A DNA stretch of 64,000 bases, from assembly GCA_030373145.1 (NCBI GenBank), contig JAUCZK010000001.1, positions 393,165-457,164 on the forward strand. Reading direction: 5' to 3'. Positions 9,469 through 20,058 of the stretch are shown in pieces. The notes beneath the pieces were generated by a model. The model did not search any database. It was not told where the DNA came from and saw nothing but the letters and a program-made list of their open reading frames with translations. This DNA is from Cyanobium sp. CZS48M (GTDB lineage: Bacteria > Cyanobacteriota > Cyanobacteriia > PCC-6307 > Cyanobiaceae). Both the position numbers and the translations under genes were made by a program. Position 1 is the first letter of the stretch, and every line of letters begins with the position of its first letter.

Positions 9469-9861
9469 TCAGACCCGGCGGCGCTTGGAGCGGCGGCAAC
9501 CGTTGTGGGGCAGAGGGGTGACATCGCGGATCAGAGTGATCTCGAGGCCGGCCACCTGCAGGGCCCGGATGGCGGTTTCACGCCCGGAGCCCGGGCCGCG
9601 CACCAGCACCTCGATCTGACGCATCCCCTGGTCCAGGGCCCGGCGGCCGGCGGCTTCAGCGGCGGTCTGGGCGGCGAAGGGGGTGCCCTTGCGAGCTCCC
9701 TTGAAGCCGCTGGCGCCGGCCGAGGACCAGGAGATCACCTCACCGGCCGTGTCGGTGATCGACACGATGGTGTTGTTGAAAGTGCTCTGGATGTGTGCCA
9801 CACCGTTGGGCACATTGCGCTTGGTTTTTTTTGCGCCGGTTTTCTTGGCTGGCTTCGCCAT
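9469..9861 (-). CDS. rpsK: 30S ribosomal protein S11
   Basis: A 130-residue S11: basic start [17 protein letters not shown], then [21 protein letters not shown] and the C-terminal [18 protein letters not shown]. It forms part of the 30S platform at the mRNA exit. Order rpsM-rpsK-rpoA is the bacterial alpha operon. Confidence 0.98.
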   Translation of the reverse strand: MAKPAKKTGAKKTKRNVPNGVAHIQSTFNNTIVSITDTAGEVISWSSAGASGFKGARKGTPFAAQTAAEAAGRRALDQGMRQIEVLVRGPGSGRETAIRALQVAGLEITLIRDVTPLPHNGCRRSKRRRV

Positions 9862-9928
9862 GGACGGGGGCCTGGTGGGGTGATGGGGTGGGGGGACTGA
9901 GTGGCGGAGCCGATCTCAGGCGGGCGGA

Positions 9929-10294
9929 TTACTTCTTCTTGCCGGCCACGGTCTTGCGGGCGCCGCGGCGGGTACGGGCGTTGGTGCGGGTGCGTTGACC
10001 GCGCACGGGCAGCCCCATGCGGTGGCGGCGACCACGGAGGCAGCCGATGTCCTGAAGGCGCTTGAGGGCCATGCCCTCCTGTCGGCGCAGGTCACCCTCG
10101 AGGGTGAAGGTTTCGGCCGCCGCCCGCAGTTTCTGGACATCACCGTCGTCGAGATCCTTGACGCGGATGTCGGGGTTGACGCCTGCCTTGGCCAGGATCT
10201 TCTGGGCACGGTTAAGCCCGACCCCGTAGACGTACGTGAGAGAAATCTCGACCCTCTTGTCGCGAGGGATATCGACACCGGCAATCCGAGCCAC
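9929..10294 (-). CDS. rpsM: 30S ribosomal protein S13
   Basis: A 121-residue S13 beginning [21 protein letters not shown], with the [22 protein letters not shown]-terminal motif that contacts P-site tRNA and bridges to the 50S subunit. Length and order are normal. Confidence 0.98.
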   Translation of the reverse strand: MARIAGVDIPRDKRVEISLTYVYGVGLNRAQKILAKAGVNPDIRVKDLDDGDVQKLRAAAETFTLEGDLRRQEGMALKRLQDIGCLRGRRHRMGLPVRGQRTRTNARTRRGARKTVAGKKK

Positions 10295-10388
10295 GAAAAA
10301 ACGATTCAGTTGGGCAGAGGGAGCCCGGCCAGCAAGGGCAGGGCGGCGCGCCCCGAAGGGCGCTGGGGGAGCTGGAACGCGGAGCTGA

Positions 10389-10502
10389 TCAGCCCTGGCG
10401 TTGCTTGTGCTTGGGGTTGGTGCAGATCACCATCACCCGGCCGTGGCGACGAATCACCCGGCACTTTTCGCACATCTTCTTGACTGAGGCACGCACCTTC
10501 AT
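10389..10502 (-). CDS. rpmJ: 50S ribosomal protein L36
   Basis: A 37-residue reading frame from the ATG at 10502: [20 protein letters not shown], then [15 protein letters not shown]. The zinc ribbon C-x2-C...C...H of L36 is intact. It lies between adk and rpsM. The infA gene for IF1, which in many bacteria sits here, is absent. Confidence 0.97.
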   Translation of the reverse strand: MKVRASVKKMCEKCRVIRRHGRVMVICTNPKHKQRQG

Positions 10503-10538
10503 GGGCGGCGGCACTCCATTTTGCAAACAGCTACATTA

Positions 10539-11096
10539 TCACAGGGGTTGACCCACCAACTGGCTCACCCTGCCTGCAACCACCTCTACGGCCCCTTCGG
10601 CCTCCACCTCCCGGATCAGTCCCAGCTGGCGGTAGAAGGCGATCAGGGGTGCTGTCTGCTCGCGATAGACCTCGAGGCGATTGCGGATCACCGCTTCGTT
10701 GTCGTCGTCCCGTCCGCGGCTCAGCAGCCGCTGTAGCAGGATGCCGTCGTCGAGGTGCAGCAGCACCACGTGCTCGATTGGCTGTTGGAGCTCCTCAAGC
10801 AGCTGGCTGAGGGCTTCGGCCTGGGCCAGGTTTCGGGGGAAGCCATCCAGCAACCAGCCGCCATCGTGGCTGAGCAGGCGCGCTCTCACGATCGCCAGCA
10901 CCAGGGCATCACTCACCAGCTCGCCCCGGGCCATTACAGCCTGGGCTTCAGCCCCCAGCTCCGTGCCCGCCTGCACTTCGGCCCGCAACAGCTCGCCTGT
11001 GGAGAGGTGGAGCAGATTGCGCTCAGCGGCCAGCAGCTGGGCCTGGGTGCCCTTGCCGGCTCCTGGGGGGCCGAGAAAAAGAAGGCGGTCGGACAT
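10539..11096 (-). CDS. adk: Adenylate kinase
   Basis: Interconverts ATP + AMP and 2 ADP. Start at the ATG at 11096 gives MSDRLLFLGPPGAGKGTQAQ with the P-loop at once; LLDGFPRNLAQAE and the Arg-rich RLLSRGRDDDNEAVIRNRLEVY region follow. At 185 residues it is the short form with a reduced LID, the usual cyanobacterial version. A longer in-frame start at 11150 would overlap secY and is not needed. Placement after secY is standard. Confidence 0.96.
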   Translation of the reverse strand: MSDRLLFLGPPGAGKGTQAQLLAAERNLLHLSTGELLRAEVQAGTELGAEAQAVMARGELVSDALVLAIVRARLLSHDGGWLLDGFPRNLAQAEALSQLLEELQQPIEHVVLLHLDDGILLQRLLSRGRDDDNEAVIRNRLEVYREQTAPLIAFYRQLGLIREVEAEGAVEVVAGRVSQLVGQPL

Positions 11097-11146
11097 GGCG
11101 GGATGGGTGACTGGGATGGGGGCCGGGGGCTGTGGTTCGGAGCGGA

Positions 11147-12463
11147 TCATTCCCGCACCATGCCCTCATAGCGCTGGGAGATCACGTAGGTCTGCACCTG
11201 CTTGGCGGTGTCAATGGCGACTCCCACCAGGATCAGCAGGGAGGTGGCCCCCAGACCCTGGAAGGTGCGCACCTGGGTGGCGCCCTCCACGGCGGAGGGA
11301 ATGATCGCCACCGCTCCGAGGAAGAGACCCCCCAGCAGGGTGAGCCGGTTCTGCACACCGCTGAGGTATTGGGCGGTGGCGGAGCCTGGCCTGACACCGG
11401 GAATGGCAACTCCCCCGCGCTTGAGGTTGGTGGCCACGTCGATCGGATTGATCGTCAGGGAGGCGTAGAAGAGCGAAAAGCCGCAGATCAGCCCGAAGAA
11501 GATCAGGGCATAGAGCCAGGGTGTGCTGCTGTTGGGGTTGAGGTAGCCGGCCAGCTGGATCAGCCAGGGGGCCCTGGTGATGTTGGCGATCGTGAGGGGG
11601 AGGAAGATCACCGCCGAAGCGAAGATGATCGGCATCACGCCGCCGGCGTTGAGCTTGAGCGGCAGGTAGCTCTGGCGGCTGGTGAGGCTGGCCTGACCCA
11701 CCTGGCGCTTGGCACTGACGATCGGAATCCGCCGGCTGCCCTCCTGCACGAAGATGATGCCCACAATGGTCACTAGAAAGATCAGCACCAGCACCACGAT
11801 CCCGCCGATGGTGGCCCGGTCGCCGCTTTCAGCCAGCTTCACGGTGGAGCCGAGGGCCCTGGGCAGGGTGGCGACGATGTTCACAAAGATCACCAGAGAG
11901 GCCCCCTGACCGATGCCGCGTTCGGTGATCACCTCGCTGATCCACATCACCACCATCGCCCCGGTGACCAGCGCCAGGGTGGTCTGGATCACGAACACCG
12001 GCACCGGAATACCGGGAAGGGCGTACTGGCGCAGGATCAGCGCAAAAACAGTGCTTTGCAGCAGGCCCCAGCCCAGGGCCACGTAACGGGTGATCTGGGC
12101 GATCTTGCGTCGACCGGCTTCCCCCTCGTTCTTCTGGAGGTCTTCGAGCTGGGGCAGGGCCGCGGTGAGCAGCTGCAGGATGATCGAGGCGTTGATGAAC
12201 GGCAGGATCCCGAGGGCGAACACCCCCAGGGTGGAGATGCCACCGCCGGTGAAGATGTCGAGGAAGCCAATCAGCTGGCCGCCCTGCTGGATGAACTGCT
12301 GGAAGGCCACCCGGTCGATGCCCGGCATGGGGATGTAGATCCCCAGGCGCACAAGCAACAGCAGCCCCAGGGTGGTGAGAACCCGATCCCTCAGTCCCTT
12401 GGACTGAACCACCTGGGTGATGATTTCCGCGGCACTGGGGTTACGGCCCCGGCTGACGAGCAT
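11147..12463 (-). CDS. secY: Preprotein translocase subunit SecY
   Basis: The ten-helix channel protein of the Sec translocon in plasma and thylakoid membranes. From the ATG at 12463 (MLVSRGRNPSAAEIITQV) it is 438 residues. Visible landmarks are the plug region IYIPMPGIDR, LGILPFINASIILQLL (TM2), GGVMPIIFAS, and the cytosolic loop with FATNLKRGG-like NPIDVATNLKRGGVAIPG. The in-frame extension to 12526 is arginine/proline-rich without membrane character and is left out. Confidence 0.97.
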   Translation of the reverse strand: MLVSRGRNPSAAEIITQVVQSKGLRDRVLTTLGLLLLVRLGIYIPMPGIDRVAFQQFIQQGGQLIGFLDIFTGGGISTLGVFALGILPFINASIILQLLTAALPQLEDLQKNEGEAGRRKIAQITRYVALGWGLLQSTVFALILRQYALPGIPVPVFVIQTTLALVTGAMVVMWISEVITERGIGQGASLVIFVNIVATLPRALGSTVKLAESGDRATIGGIVVLVLIFLVTIVGIIFVQEGSRRIPIVSAKRQVGQASLTSRQSYLPLKLNAGGVMPIIFASAVIFLPLTIANITRAPWLIQLAGYLNPNSSTPWLYALIFFGLICGFSLFYASLTINPIDVATNLKRGGVAIPGVRPGSATAQYLSGVQNRLTLLGGLFLGAVAIIPSAVEGATQVRTFQGLGATSLLILVGVAIDTAKQVQTYVISQRYEGMVRE

Positions 12464-12596
12464 GGCGAGAAGGGACGAGGGACGGGCTGGCGGAGAGGGG
12501 CAGCGACGGCAAAGCCGCCTGCTCATCCGATCAACGGCGGCAGACGGCTGGTGGCCTGGCAGACCCCTGACGGATCAGGGGACGGACCTGGGGCGA

Positions 12597-13049
12597 TCAG
12601 TGGATCAGCTCGCAGGTGCCACCGGCCGCCTCGATCTTGGCGCGGGCCGAGGCGGTGAAGGCGGCCGCTTCGACCTTGAGCTTGACGCTCAGTTCACCGT
12701 TGCCGAGGATCTTCAGCGGGTGCTTGGGGCTGGTGACCAGGCCGGCGTCCACCAGGGAATCCATGGTGACGGTGCTGCCGGATTCCAGCTGCGCCAGTTT
12801 GCCCACGTTGAGCACAGAGAAGTGCTTGGGGTTCACCAGCGGGAAGTGCTTGAGCTTGGGCAGCCGGCGGTAGAGGGGCATCTGGCCACCTTCGAAGCCG
12901 GGGCGGGTGGGACGGCCTGAGCGGGACTTCTGGCCGCGCATGCCGAAACCGCAGCTGGCGCCCTGGCCGGCGGCGATGCCGCGACCTTTGCGCAGTTTGC
13001 GGCGTCGGGCACCGGTCTGGGGGGTGAGGGTGCTGAGTGAGAGGGTCAT
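12597..13049 (-). CDS. rplO: 50S ribosomal protein L15
   Basis: A 150-residue L15 with the Gly/Arg/Lys-rich N-terminus [18 protein letters not shown] and [30 protein letters not shown]. It is placed between rpsE and secY. L30 (rpmD), which precedes L15 in many bacteria, is missing, as is usual in cyanobacteria. Confidence 0.97.
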   Translation of the reverse strand: MTLSLSTLTPQTGARRRKLRKGRGIAAGQGASCGFGMRGQKSRSGRPTRPGFEGGQMPLYRRLPKLKHFPLVNPKHFSVLNVGKLAQLESGSTVTMDSLVDAGLVTSPKHPLKILGNGELSVKLKVEAAAFTASARAKIEAAGGTCELIH

Positions 13050-13054
13050 GGGGC

Positions 13055-13729
13055 TCAGGAGTAAATCTGCTCGAGGGAGATGCCCCGTTCCTTGGCCGTC
13101 TCTTTGTGGGTGCGCAGAGACTGCAGCGCCTGGATGGTGGCGCGGGCGTTGTTGAGGGGGGTCTTGCTGCCGAGGCGCTTGGCCAGCACGTTCTTGATTC
13201 CGGCCAGCTCCAGCACGGTGCGGATCGAGCCGCCCGCGATCACACCGGTACCAGGGGCCGCCGGGCGCATCAGGATGCTGGCGGCACCATCGACACCCCG
13301 GCCGTCGGTGGGGATCGAGCTGGTGCGGGTCAGGGGAACCTTGACCAGGTGCTTCTTGCCATCGGCCACGCCCTTGCGCACGGCGCCGATCACATCACCA
13401 GCCTTGCCAACGCCCACACCGACCTGGCCGCGTTCGTTGCCGACCACGACGATGGCGCGGAAGCTCATCTTCTTACCGCCTTTGACGGTTTTGGAGACGC
13501 GGCGGATCTGAACCACCCGCTCCTGCCATTCGGAGTCGCGCTCCTGGCCGCGGCGGTTGTCGCCGCGACGTCCGCCGCCGGCACCGCCACCGCGGCGATC
13601 ACCGCCGCCGCCGCCACGGTTTCCGCCGCCGCCGCCGCGACGCTCCTGCTGGCCCTCAGCGGCCGCAGGCACGCCGACGGCCCCTGAGGGCACGTCGGTG
13701 GATCTGGTCTGTTCGTTGGTTTCGGTCAT
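13055..13729 (-). CDS. rpsE: 30S ribosomal protein S5 with Gly/Arg-rich N-terminal extension
   Basis: S5 helps decoding accuracy and mRNA helicase activity at the entry channel. The C-terminal core is clear ([52 protein letters not shown]). From the ATG at 13729 ([11 protein letters not shown]) the protein is 224 residues, against about 165 in E. coli. The extra N-terminus contains a run of about 35 residues made almost only of Gly, Arg and Asp (residues near 29-65), an RGG-like tail. Upstream in-frame sequence to 13813 is not conserved and overlaps rplR. Confidence 0.96.
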   Translation of the reverse strand: MTETNEQTRSTDVPSGAVGVPAAAEGQQERRGGGGGNRGGGGGDRRGGGAGGGRRGDNRRGQERDSEWQERVVQIRRVSKTVKGGKKMSFRAIVVVGNERGQVGVGVGKAGDVIGAVRKGVADGKKHLVKVPLTRTSSIPTDGRGVDGAASILMRPAAPGTGVIAGGSIRTVLELAGIKNVLAKRLGSKTPLNNARATIQALQSLRTHKETAKERGISLEQIYS

Positions 13730-13742
13730 GGTTGGAGGCGGT

Positions 13743-14108
13743 TCAGAACTGAAGGCCCGCTTCCCGGGCGGCATCGGCGAGGGCCTTGACCCGGCCGTGG
13801 TACAGGTTGCCACCGCGGTCGAAGACCACCTGCTGGATGCCCTTGGCGATGGCGCGGGTGGCCAGCAGCTGACCTACGGCGACGGAGGCGTCACAGGAGG
13901 CGCTTGACTCGAGGCTGGTGCGCAGATCCTTGTCGAGGGTCGAGGCCGCGCAGAGGGTGGTCTGGGCGGCGTCGTCGATGACCTGGGCGTAGATGTGGTT
14001 GTTCGAGCGGAACACGGCCAACCGCGGACGGTCGGAGGTTCCGTTGAGATGGCGACGCAGACGGCGGTGACGCTTCTGGGTCTGCTGTTTTCTGGAAAGG
14101 GTGGACAT
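13743..14108 (-). CDS. rplR: 50S ribosomal protein L18
   Basis: A 121-residue L18 that binds 5S rRNA. Basic start [20 protein letters not shown], then [20 protein letters not shown] and the end [19 protein letters not shown] are all family signatures. It lies between rplF and rpsE. Confidence 0.97.
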   Translation of the reverse strand: MSTLSRKQQTQKRHRRLRRHLNGTSDRPRLAVFRSNNHIYAQVIDDAAQTTLCAASTLDKDLRTSLESSASCDASVAVGQLLATRAIAKGIQQVVFDRGGNLYHGRVKALADAAREAGLQF

Positions 14109-14140
14109 GGCAGTACAGGGTGGGAACGCTCAGGCAGGCC

Positions 14141-14680
14141 TCATTTCTTACCGGTCTTGCCGGCCTTGCGCAGGATGCGCTCGCCCGCGTACTTGATGCC
14201 CTTGCCCTTGTAGGGCTCGGGCGGCCGGATGGCGCGGATCTTGGCGGCTTCATTGCCCACCAGCTCCTTGTCGGCGCCGGACACCATCACCTGGGTGGTG
14301 CCTTCGACCGTGAAGCTCACGCCCTCGGGGGGATTGACCTCCACGGGGTGGCTGTAACCGGCGCTGACCACGAGCTTGCGGCCCTGGACCTGGGCGCGGT
14401 AGCCCACGCCGATGATCTCGAGCTTGCGAGTGAAGCCCTGGCTGACCCCCTCGACCATGTTGGAGACGAGGGTGCGGCAGAGGCCGTGACGCTCCCGTGA
14501 GCGGCGGCTGCCGTTGGACGGGGTGACCACCAGGGTGTTCTCCTGCTGGCTGACCGCCACACCGTCCGGGAGGGTGCGGCGGAGCTCACCCTTAGGACCT
14601 TTGACCGTGACCGCAAGGCCCGACAGGGTGACGTTCACCTTGTCGGGGATGGGGATCGGCGCTTTACCAATACGTGACAT
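14141..14680 (-). CDS. rplF: 50S ribosomal protein L6
   Basis: A 179-residue L6 near the GTPase centre. Starts [20 protein letters not shown] with [13 protein letters not shown] and ends with the [22 protein letters not shown] signature. Length and position are normal. Confidence 0.98.
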   Translation of the reverse strand: MSRIGKAPIPIPDKVNVTLSGLAVTVKGPKGELRRTLPDGVAVSQQENTLVVTPSNGSRRSRERHGLCRTLVSNMVEGVSQGFTRKLEIIGVGYRAQVQGRKLVVSAGYSHPVEVNPPEGVSFTVEGTTQVMVSGADKELVGNEAAKIRAIRPPEPYKGKGIKYAGERILRKAGKTGKK

Positions 14681-14695
14681 GGATCGACTCCCTGA

Positions 14696-15097
14696 TCAAT
14701 AGATGTAGCAAAGCACTTCACCGCCGACGCCCTGCTTGCGGGCGTCACGGTCGCTCATCACCCCTTTGGACGTGGAGATGATCGCCACACCAAGGCCACC
14801 GAGGACCTTGGGAAGCTGGCGGGTGTTTTTGTAGATGCGCAGACCAGGCTTGCTCACCCGTTGCACAGAGCGAATGGTGGGCTGACGGTGCTTGCCGCTG
14901 TATTTCAGCTCAAGCACGAGAAAGCGTTCGACGCCTTCTCCCTCCTCGCTGATCTGGTCAATGAAGCCTTCGTGCTGCAGCACCTTGGCGATGCTGTGGG
15001 AGAGGCGTGAGGCGGGCACCTTGGTGGTCTGGTGCTTCTTCTCACTCGCATTGCGGATGCGGGTGAGCATGTCGGAAATCGGGTCGTGATTGGCCAT
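14696..15097 (-). CDS. rpsH: 30S ribosomal protein S8
   Basis: A 133-residue S8, [20 protein letters not shown] at the start and the [26 protein letters not shown] end that contacts 16S rRNA. rpsN (S14), found between rplE and rpsH in many bacteria, is not here. Confidence 0.98.
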   Translation of the reverse strand: MANHDPISDMLTRIRNASEKKHQTTKVPASRLSHSIAKVLQHEGFIDQISEEGEGVERFLVLELKYSGKHRQPTIRSVQRVSKPGLRIYKNTRQLPKVLGGLGVAIISTSKGVMSDRDARKQGVGGEVLCYIY

Positions 15098-15117
15098 GGT
15101 TGGGATCCGGGGAGGGC

Positions 15118-15657
15118 TCAGTTGCTGCGGAACGGCATTCCCATCTCGCGGAGGAGGGCCCGGCCCTCTTCATCGTTGCGGGCGCTGGTCACGATGGTGA
15201 TGTCCATGCCACGGATGGCGTCGATCTTGTCGTAGGAGATTTCAGGGAAGATGATCTGCTCCCGCACCCCCAGGGTGTAGTTGCCACGGCCGTCAAAGCT
15301 CTTGGGGCTGACCCCGCGAAAGTCGCGGATGCGTGGCAGGGCCAGGTTGATCAGGCGCTCCAGGAAGGCATACATCCGGTCACCCCGCAGGGTGACGACC
15401 ACGCCGATTGGCATGCCCTGGCGAATCTTGAAGCCGGCGATGGCTTTCTTGGCGCGCGTCACCACCACCTTCTGTCCGGTGATCGTGGCCAGCTCGCTGA
15501 TCGAGGCCTCAAGGGCCTTGGCGTTCTGGGCGGCTTCGCCAAGTCCCCTGTTGACGGTGACCTTCATCACCTTGGGGACTTCATGGATGTTCGAGAGAGT
15601 GAGATCCTTGAGCAACTTGGGCTGGATCGTCTCCCGATAGCGCTGTTTGAGTGACAT
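15118..15657 (-). CDS. rplE: 50S ribosomal protein L5
   Basis: A 179-residue L5, a 5S rRNA binder that touches P-site tRNA. Recognised by [44 protein letters not shown] and [19 protein letters not shown]. It is followed directly by rpsH. Confidence 0.98.
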   Translation of the reverse strand: MSLKQRYRETIQPKLLKDLTLSNIHEVPKVMKVTVNRGLGEAAQNAKALEASISELATITGQKVVVTRAKKAIAGFKIRQGMPIGVVVTLRGDRMYAFLERLINLALPRIRDFRGVSPKSFDGRGNYTLGVREQIIFPEISYDKIDAIRGMDITIVTSARNDEEGRALLREMGMPFRSN

Positions 15658-15741
15658 GGCGGGGATGGGGGAATGCGCTTCTGGGCGTTGTCAGAAAGCG
15701 GACGGGTTGGCGTTCAACGGTGGCAGCGGTCGTCCTTGCCC

Positions 15742-16098
15742 TCAGGCAAGAAGTTCACCCGTCTTCTTGAGGCGGCGCTTCTTGGTGCCGTCGGCTTCGA
15801 CGACGAGCTCCACCCGGCTGGGAACGTTGTTGGCGGTGGAGAACACCATCACATTGGAGGCGTGAATGGAGGCCTCTTCGGTGAGGATTCGGCCGGACTC
15901 ACCCTCCTGGGTGGGTTTCATGTGGCGGGTGCGCAGGTTGATGCCCTGCACCACCACACGGTTCAGGTCGGGAAGGGTGCGCAGGACCTCACCGGTCTTG
16001 CCCCTGTCCTTGCCGGCAATCACCTTGACGGTGTCACCCTTGCGGATGCGCATCTTGACCCGTTGGACGGGCCGTGCTTTTGGGGTGGCTGTGGCCAT
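15742..16098 (-). CDS. rplX: 50S ribosomal protein L24
   Basis: A 118-residue L24 with the KOW motif [20 protein letters not shown] near residues 17-36 and [18 protein letters not shown]. It starts folding of 23S rRNA. The ATG lies 1 nt after the rplN stop region. An 84-bp gap to rplE shows nothing obvious. Confidence 0.97.
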   Translation of the reverse strand: MATATPKARPVQRVKMRIRKGDTVKVIAGKDRGKTGEVLRTLPDLNRVVVQGINLRTRHMKPTQEGESGRILTEEASIHASNVMVFSTANNVPSRVELVVEADGTKKRRLKKTGELLA

Positions 16099-16099
16099 T

Positions 16100-16465
16100 T
16101 CAGATCACCTCCGGGGCGAGTGACACGATTTTGGTGAAGTTGCGTTCCCGCAGCTCCCGGGCCACGGGTCCGAACACCCGGGTGCCTTTGGGGTTGTTGT
16201 CGGTGCCCAGGATCACGGCGGCGTTGTCGTCGAAGCGGATCGCATTGCCGGTGTCGCGGCGCAGGGTGGCCCTGGTGCGAACGACCACGGCCTTGACCAC
16301 ATCCGATTTCTTGACACCCATGTTGGGCATGGCGTCCTTGACGGTCGCCACGATCACATCACCCACGTGGGCATAGCGACGGTTGGTGCCCAGCACACGA
16401 ATGCACTGGATGCGCTTGGCCCCGCTGTTATCAGCGACGTTGAGGAAAGTTTCCTGCTGAATCAT
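16100..16465 (-). CDS. rplN: 50S ribosomal protein L14
   Basis: A 121-residue L14 starting [20 protein letters not shown] with the family signature [24 protein letters not shown]. It forms an intersubunit bridge. Length is typical. Confidence 0.98.
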   Translation of the reverse strand: MIQQETFLNVADNSGAKRIQCIRVLGTNRRYAHVGDVIVATVKDAMPNMGVKKSDVVKAVVVRTRATLRRDTGNAIRFDDNAAVILGTDNNPKGTRVFGPVARELRERNFTKIVSLAPEVI

Positions 16466-16477
16466 GGTGGGGTCTCC

Positions 16478-16729
16478 TCAGCTCGCGCCGGATGTGGTGA
16501 AAACCTCGGCGACGGCCCAGCGCTTGGTGCGGCTGAGGGGACGGGTTTCGGTGATGCGGACCCGATCACCCACGCGACAACGGTTGTCCTCGTCGTGGGC
16601 TTTGTAACGGGTGGTGCGGCTGACGGTCTTCTGGTAGATGGGATGGGGGAAGCGGTTTTCAACCGCGACCACCACCGTTTTGTCCATCTTGTCGCTGACG
16701 ACGACGCCGACCCTTTCCTTGAGTGCCAT
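16478..16729 (-). CDS. rpsQ: 30S ribosomal protein S17
   Basis: An 83-residue S17 from the ATG at 16729: [21 protein letters not shown], then [12 protein letters not shown] and [19 protein letters not shown]. An in-frame extension upstream to 16894 runs through rpmC and is not part of it. Confidence 0.97.
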   Translation of the reverse strand: MALKERVGVVVSDKMDKTVVVAVENRFPHPIYQKTVSRTTRYKAHDEDNRCRVGDRVRITETRPLSRTKRWAVAEVFTTSGAS

Positions 16730-16746
16730 GGGTGGTGTGGGGGGGA

Positions 16747-16962
16747 TCAGGAGGCGGAGGGGGCGGAGCTCTGACGCTCCTTCTGCACCGTCAGCAGGTG
16801 GGCCAGCTTGATGCGGCTCTCCTTGAAGCGGTGGGGATGCTCCAGGCGGCGGGTGGCCTGCTGGAAGCGCAGATCGAAGAGATCGCGGCGGCAACCGGTG
16901 ATCTGTTCGTTGATTTCGGCGTCGGTGAGCTTGCGCACCTCGGCGATGTCAGGACGGGCCAT
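16747..16962 (-). CDS. rpmC: 50S ribosomal protein L29
   Basis: A 71-residue helical L29 at the peptide exit tunnel, [20 protein letters not shown], then [20 protein letters not shown] and [13 protein letters not shown]. The start at 16962 is chosen because it lies 4 bp after the rplP stop and upstream in-frame sequence overlaps rplP. Confidence 0.96.
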   Translation of the reverse strand: MARPDIAEVRKLTDAEINEQITGCRRDLFDLRFQQATRRLEHPHRFKESRIKLAHLLTVQKERQSSAPSAS

Positions 16963-16966
16963 GGGT

Positions 16967-17428
16967 TCAGGACTCCACAGGAACGGTGGTCTCCGGTTCG
17001 ACCGCGCTCGCCTGCTCGTCAAGGGCCAGGAACTTGGTCTTGATGGGCAGCTTGTACTGGGCCAGGCGCATGGCCTCCTTGGCAATGGCTTCGGTGATTT
17101 CGGCACCGCCCATTTCAAAGAGAATGCGACCCGGCTTGATCACGGCCACCCAGAACTCGGGGTTGCCCTTACCGGAACCCATGCGGGTTTCGGCGGGGCG
17201 CATGGTGACGGGCTTGTCGGGGAAGATCCGGATCCAGATCTTCCCGCCCCGCTTGACGTGGCGGGTCATGGCCCGGCGGCTGGCCTCAATCTGGCGGGAG
17301 GTGATCCACCCGCACTCCTGGGCCTGCAGCGCAAACTGACCGAAGGCAATGGTGTTTCCCCGGCTGGCGACACCGCACATGCGGCCTCGCTGCTGTTTGC
17401 GGAATTTGACGCGACGTGGACTCAGCAT
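16967..17428 (-). CDS. rplP: 50S ribosomal protein L16
   Basis: A 153-residue L16 beginning [19 protein letters not shown], with [20 protein letters not shown] and [20 protein letters not shown]. It positions tRNA near the A site. The last 15 residues (Asp/Glu-rich, with Val) extend slightly past the E. coli protein. Confidence 0.98.
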   Translation of the reverse strand: MLSPRRVKFRKQQRGRMCGVASRGNTIAFGQFALQAQECGWITSRQIEASRRAMTRHVKRGGKIWIRIFPDKPVTMRPAETRMGSGKGNPEFWVAVIKPGRILFEMGGAEITEAIAKEAMRLAQYKLPIKTKFLALDEQASAVEPETTVPVES

Positions 17429-17444
17429 GGTTCAGGCTTCCTGC

Positions 17445-18173
17445 TCACTCCTCGTTGGAGCGGTCTTCGAACTGTTGGGGCCGCCGGTTGGCGCGGCGCC
17501 GTGGTGCTGCTCCAGCGGGGAGTTTTTCCTGTTGACCAGGAAGCACTTCTCCTTTGAATACCCACACCTTGATTCCCAGCACCCCGTAGGTGGTGGTGGC
17601 CACCTTGGTGGCGTAATCGATGTCGGCGCGGAGGGTGTGCAGCGGAACCCGGCCTTCCCGGGTCCATTCCGTCCGGGCGATTTCGGCGCCGTTGAGGCGT
17701 CCGCTCACCTGGATCTTGAGGCCGAGCACGCCGGCCCTTTGGGCCCGCTGCACGGTCATGCGCATGACTCGGCGGAACGCCACCCGCTTCTCCAGCTGCT
17801 GGGCGATGTACTCGGCCAGCAGGAAGGCGTCGGCGTCGACCCGCTCCACTTCCACCACGTTGATGCGCACCTGGCGGTTGCGATCACCGACGGTTTTCTG
17901 GATGCCGGCGCGCAGCTCCTCGATGCCGCTGCCCTGGCGTCCCACCAGCACACCGGGGCGGGCCGTCTTGAGCTCGACCTCCAGCTGGTCGGCCTTGCGG
18001 GCGATCAGCACATCGCTGATGCCGGCGGAGGCGTACTTCTTGTGGATGAAGCAGCGGATCCGATCGTCCTCCTGGAGGAGGGTCGGATAGGTCTTGCTGG
18101 GGGCGTACCAACGGGAGCGGTGGTCCTGGGTGATCCCCAGGCGCAGGCCGGTTGGATGGATCTTGTGTCCCAT
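17445..18173 (-). CDS. rpsC: 30S ribosomal protein S3
   Basis: A 242-residue S3 from the ATG at 18173: [20 protein letters not shown], the KH domain with [11 protein letters not shown], and the C-terminal domain [24 protein letters not shown]. It lines the mRNA entry channel. The in-frame extension to 18254 overlaps rplV and is excluded. Confidence 0.97.
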   Translation of the reverse strand: MGHKIHPTGLRLGITQDHRSRWYAPSKTYPTLLQEDDRIRCFIHKKYASAGISDVLIARKADQLEVELKTARPGVLVGRQGSGIEELRAGIQKTVGDRNRQVRINVVEVERVDADAFLLAEYIAQQLEKRVAFRRVMRMTVQRAQRAGVLGLKIQVSGRLNGAEIARTEWTREGRVPLHTLRADIDYATKVATTTYGVLGIKVWVFKGEVLPGQQEKLPAGAAPRRRANRRPQQFEDRSNEE

Positions 18174-18192
18174 CGGGCGGTGTCCTCGGGGG

Positions 18193-18552
18193 TCAGGCGG
18201 AAGGAGCCACAGCAATGCTGATGTGGCAGGTTTGCTTTTTGATGGCGTAGGCACGGCCCTGGGCCCGTGGCCGGAAGCGCTTCAGGGACGGACCCATGTC
18301 GGCGCTGGCGGTGCTGATCACGAGCGAGGCGGGATCGAGCCCCATGTTGTGCTCAGCGTTGGCCACGGCGGAGCGAAGCACCTTGGTGATCGGTCCGGTG
18401 GAGCGGTAGGGCATGAACTCGAGCAGGATCAGCGCCTCGCGGTAGGTGCGGCCGCGAATCTGATCGAGCACCCGACGCACCTTGGAGACGGAACCGCGGA
18501 TGTAGCGGCCGTGGGCGCGGGCTTCTTGGCTGGGGGTGGTGGTGTTGGCCAT
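18193..18552 (-). CDS. rplV: 50S ribosomal protein L22
   Basis: A 119-residue L22 from the ATG at 18552 ([20 protein letters not shown]), whose beta hairpin [20 protein letters not shown] lines the exit tunnel near the macrolide site. A Met nine residues earlier at 18576 is possible but less conserved. Confidence 0.96.
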   Translation of the reverse strand: MANTTTPSQEARAHGRYIRGSVSKVRRVLDQIRGRTYREALILLEFMPYRSTGPITKVLRSAVANAEHNMGLDPASLVISTASADMGPSLKRFRPRAQGRAYAIKKQTCHISIAVAPSA

Positions 18553-18565
18553 GGTGATTCGCTCC

Positions 18566-18841
18566 TTAACGGGCACCTTTTTTGTCTTTGATGTGGCCCC
18601 GGAAGGTGCGGGTGGGGGCGAATTCCCCCAGCTTGTGGCCCACCATCTGCTCGGTCACGTAGACCGGCACATGGCTTTTGCCGTTGTGGACGGCAATGGT
18701 GTGGCCGATCATCATCGGCAGGATGGTGGAGGCCCGTGACCAGGTCTTGATCACGGTCTTGTCACCAGCGCTGTTCTGCGCTTCGATCTTGCGCAGAAGA
18801 TGATCGGCGACGAAGGGGCCTTTTTTGAGTGAACGTCCCAT
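18566..18841 (-). CDS. rpsS: 30S ribosomal protein S19
   Basis: A 91-residue S19, [20 protein letters not shown], with [22 protein letters not shown] and [18 protein letters not shown]. It binds the head of the 30S subunit with S13. Normal length. Confidence 0.98.
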   Translation of the reverse strand: MGRSLKKGPFVADHLLRKIEAQNSAGDKTVIKTWSRASTILPMMIGHTIAVHNGKSHVPVYVTEQMVGHKLGEFAPTRTFRGHIKDKKGAR

Positions 18842-18876
18842 AACGAATCAGGCAGACAGCAGTGCGGTGTTGAGCA

Positions 18877-19740
18877 TCAGGAATCCCGTCCGCCACGGCT
18901 CCGCTTGGAGGTGCGGCGACGCTTCCGCAGCACAAACCGATTGCTGGGCTTGTTGCGTTTGCGGGTTTTCAGGCCCAGGGCAGGCTTGCCCCAGGGGGTG
19001 ACAGGACCGGAGCGGCCGATGGGAGCCCGGCCTTCACCACCACCGTGGGGGTGATCGCAGGGGTTCATCACGCTGCCGCGCACCTGGGGACGGCGCCCGA
19101 GCCAGCGGGTGCGGCCGGCTTTGCCAAGGCTGGTGTTGCGCACTTCGGCGTTGCCCACTTCGCCGAGGGTGGCGAAGCATTCACGACGCACCAGGCGCAC
19201 CTCGGTGGAGGGCAGCTTGAGGGCGACGTAGTCGCCTTCTTTGGCCATCACCTGGGCACTGGCACCGGCGGTGCGAACCATCTGGCCGCCGCGACCGGCA
19301 TAGAGCTCGACGTTGTGGACGCTGGAGCCCAGGGGAATGGCCGACAGCGGCAGGGCATTGCCCACTTCAATCGGGGCCTCGGGCCCGGAGACGACGCTCT
19401 GACCCACCGAGATTCCAGCCGGAGCCAGGATGTAGCGCTTTTCGCCGTCGGTGTAGAAGAGCAGCGCCAGCCGCGCATTGCGGTGGGGGTCGTAGTGGAT
19501 GGCGGCCACCCGGGCGGCCACACCGACCTTGTCGCGGCGGAAGTCGACGAGGCGGTAGAGGCGCTTGTGGCCACCGCCGCGGTGGCGGCAGGTGATCACA
19601 CCGCGGTTGTTACGACCTTTCTTGCGGTGTTTGGCCACCACCAGTGTGCGCTCGGGACGGCGCTCGGTCACCTCGCTGAAGTCGCTGGAGGAGCGGCCGC
19701 GGGTGCCGGGAGTGTAGGGGCGGTAGTTGCGGATTGCCAT
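18877..19740 (-). CDS. rplB: 50S ribosomal protein L2
   Basis: A 287-residue L2 of the peptidyl-transferase centre: [39 protein letters not shown], and the conserved C-terminal [20 protein letters not shown] containing the key histidine loop. It is close to the standard 275-290 length. Confidence 0.98.
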   Translation of the reverse strand: MAIRNYRPYTPGTRGRSSSDFSEVTERRPERTLVVAKHRKKGRNNRGVITCRHRGGGHKRLYRLVDFRRDKVGVAARVAAIHYDPHRNARLALLFYTDGEKRYILAPAGISVGQSVVSGPEAPIEVGNALPLSAIPLGSSVHNVELYAGRGGQMVRTAGASAQVMAKEGDYVALKLPSTEVRLVRRECFATLGEVGNAEVRNTSLGKAGRTRWLGRRPQVRGSVMNPCDHPHGGGEGRAPIGRSGPVTPWGKPALGLKTRKRNKPSNRFVLRKRRRTSKRSRGGRDS

Positions 19741-19755
19741 AACGATTCAGACCCC

Positions 19756-20058
19756 TCAGGCCTCTGGGAACAACTGGATGGCATCGCCAGGGGCAAGACG
19801 CACCACGGCTTTCTTCACCTGGGCGCGCTTGCCGGCGAAGCGGCCGACCCGACGGCTGCGGCGGGGAGGATTCATGGTGCTCACCCCGACCACATGCACG
19901 TCGAAAAGATGTTCGACGGCAGCCTTGATGTCGGGCTTGGCCGCTCGGGGATCCACCTCGAACGTGTACTGGTTGAGTTCCAGGGCACGGGTGGCTTTTT
20001 CGGTGATCAGCGGCTTGCGGATCACATCCGCGAGCCGGCCATTGAAACGTTCAGTCAT
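19756..20058 (-). CDS. rplW: 50S ribosomal protein L23
   Basis: A 100-residue L23 at the tunnel exit, the docking site for trigger factor and [23 protein letters not shown], then [19 protein letters not shown] and [20 protein letters not shown]. It overlaps the end of rplD by 8 nt. Confidence 0.97.
   Translation of the reverse strand: MTERFNGRLADVIRKPLITEKATRALELNQYTFEVDPRAAKPDIKAAVEHLFDVHVVGVSTMNPPRRSRRVGRFAGKRAQVKKAVVRLAPGDAIQLFPEA

Noticed and set aside
10389..10538. A hidden infA gene between adk and rpmJ
   Set aside because: The space upstream of rpmJ is under 40 bp and the minus strand reads only L36, so infA must be elsewhere.
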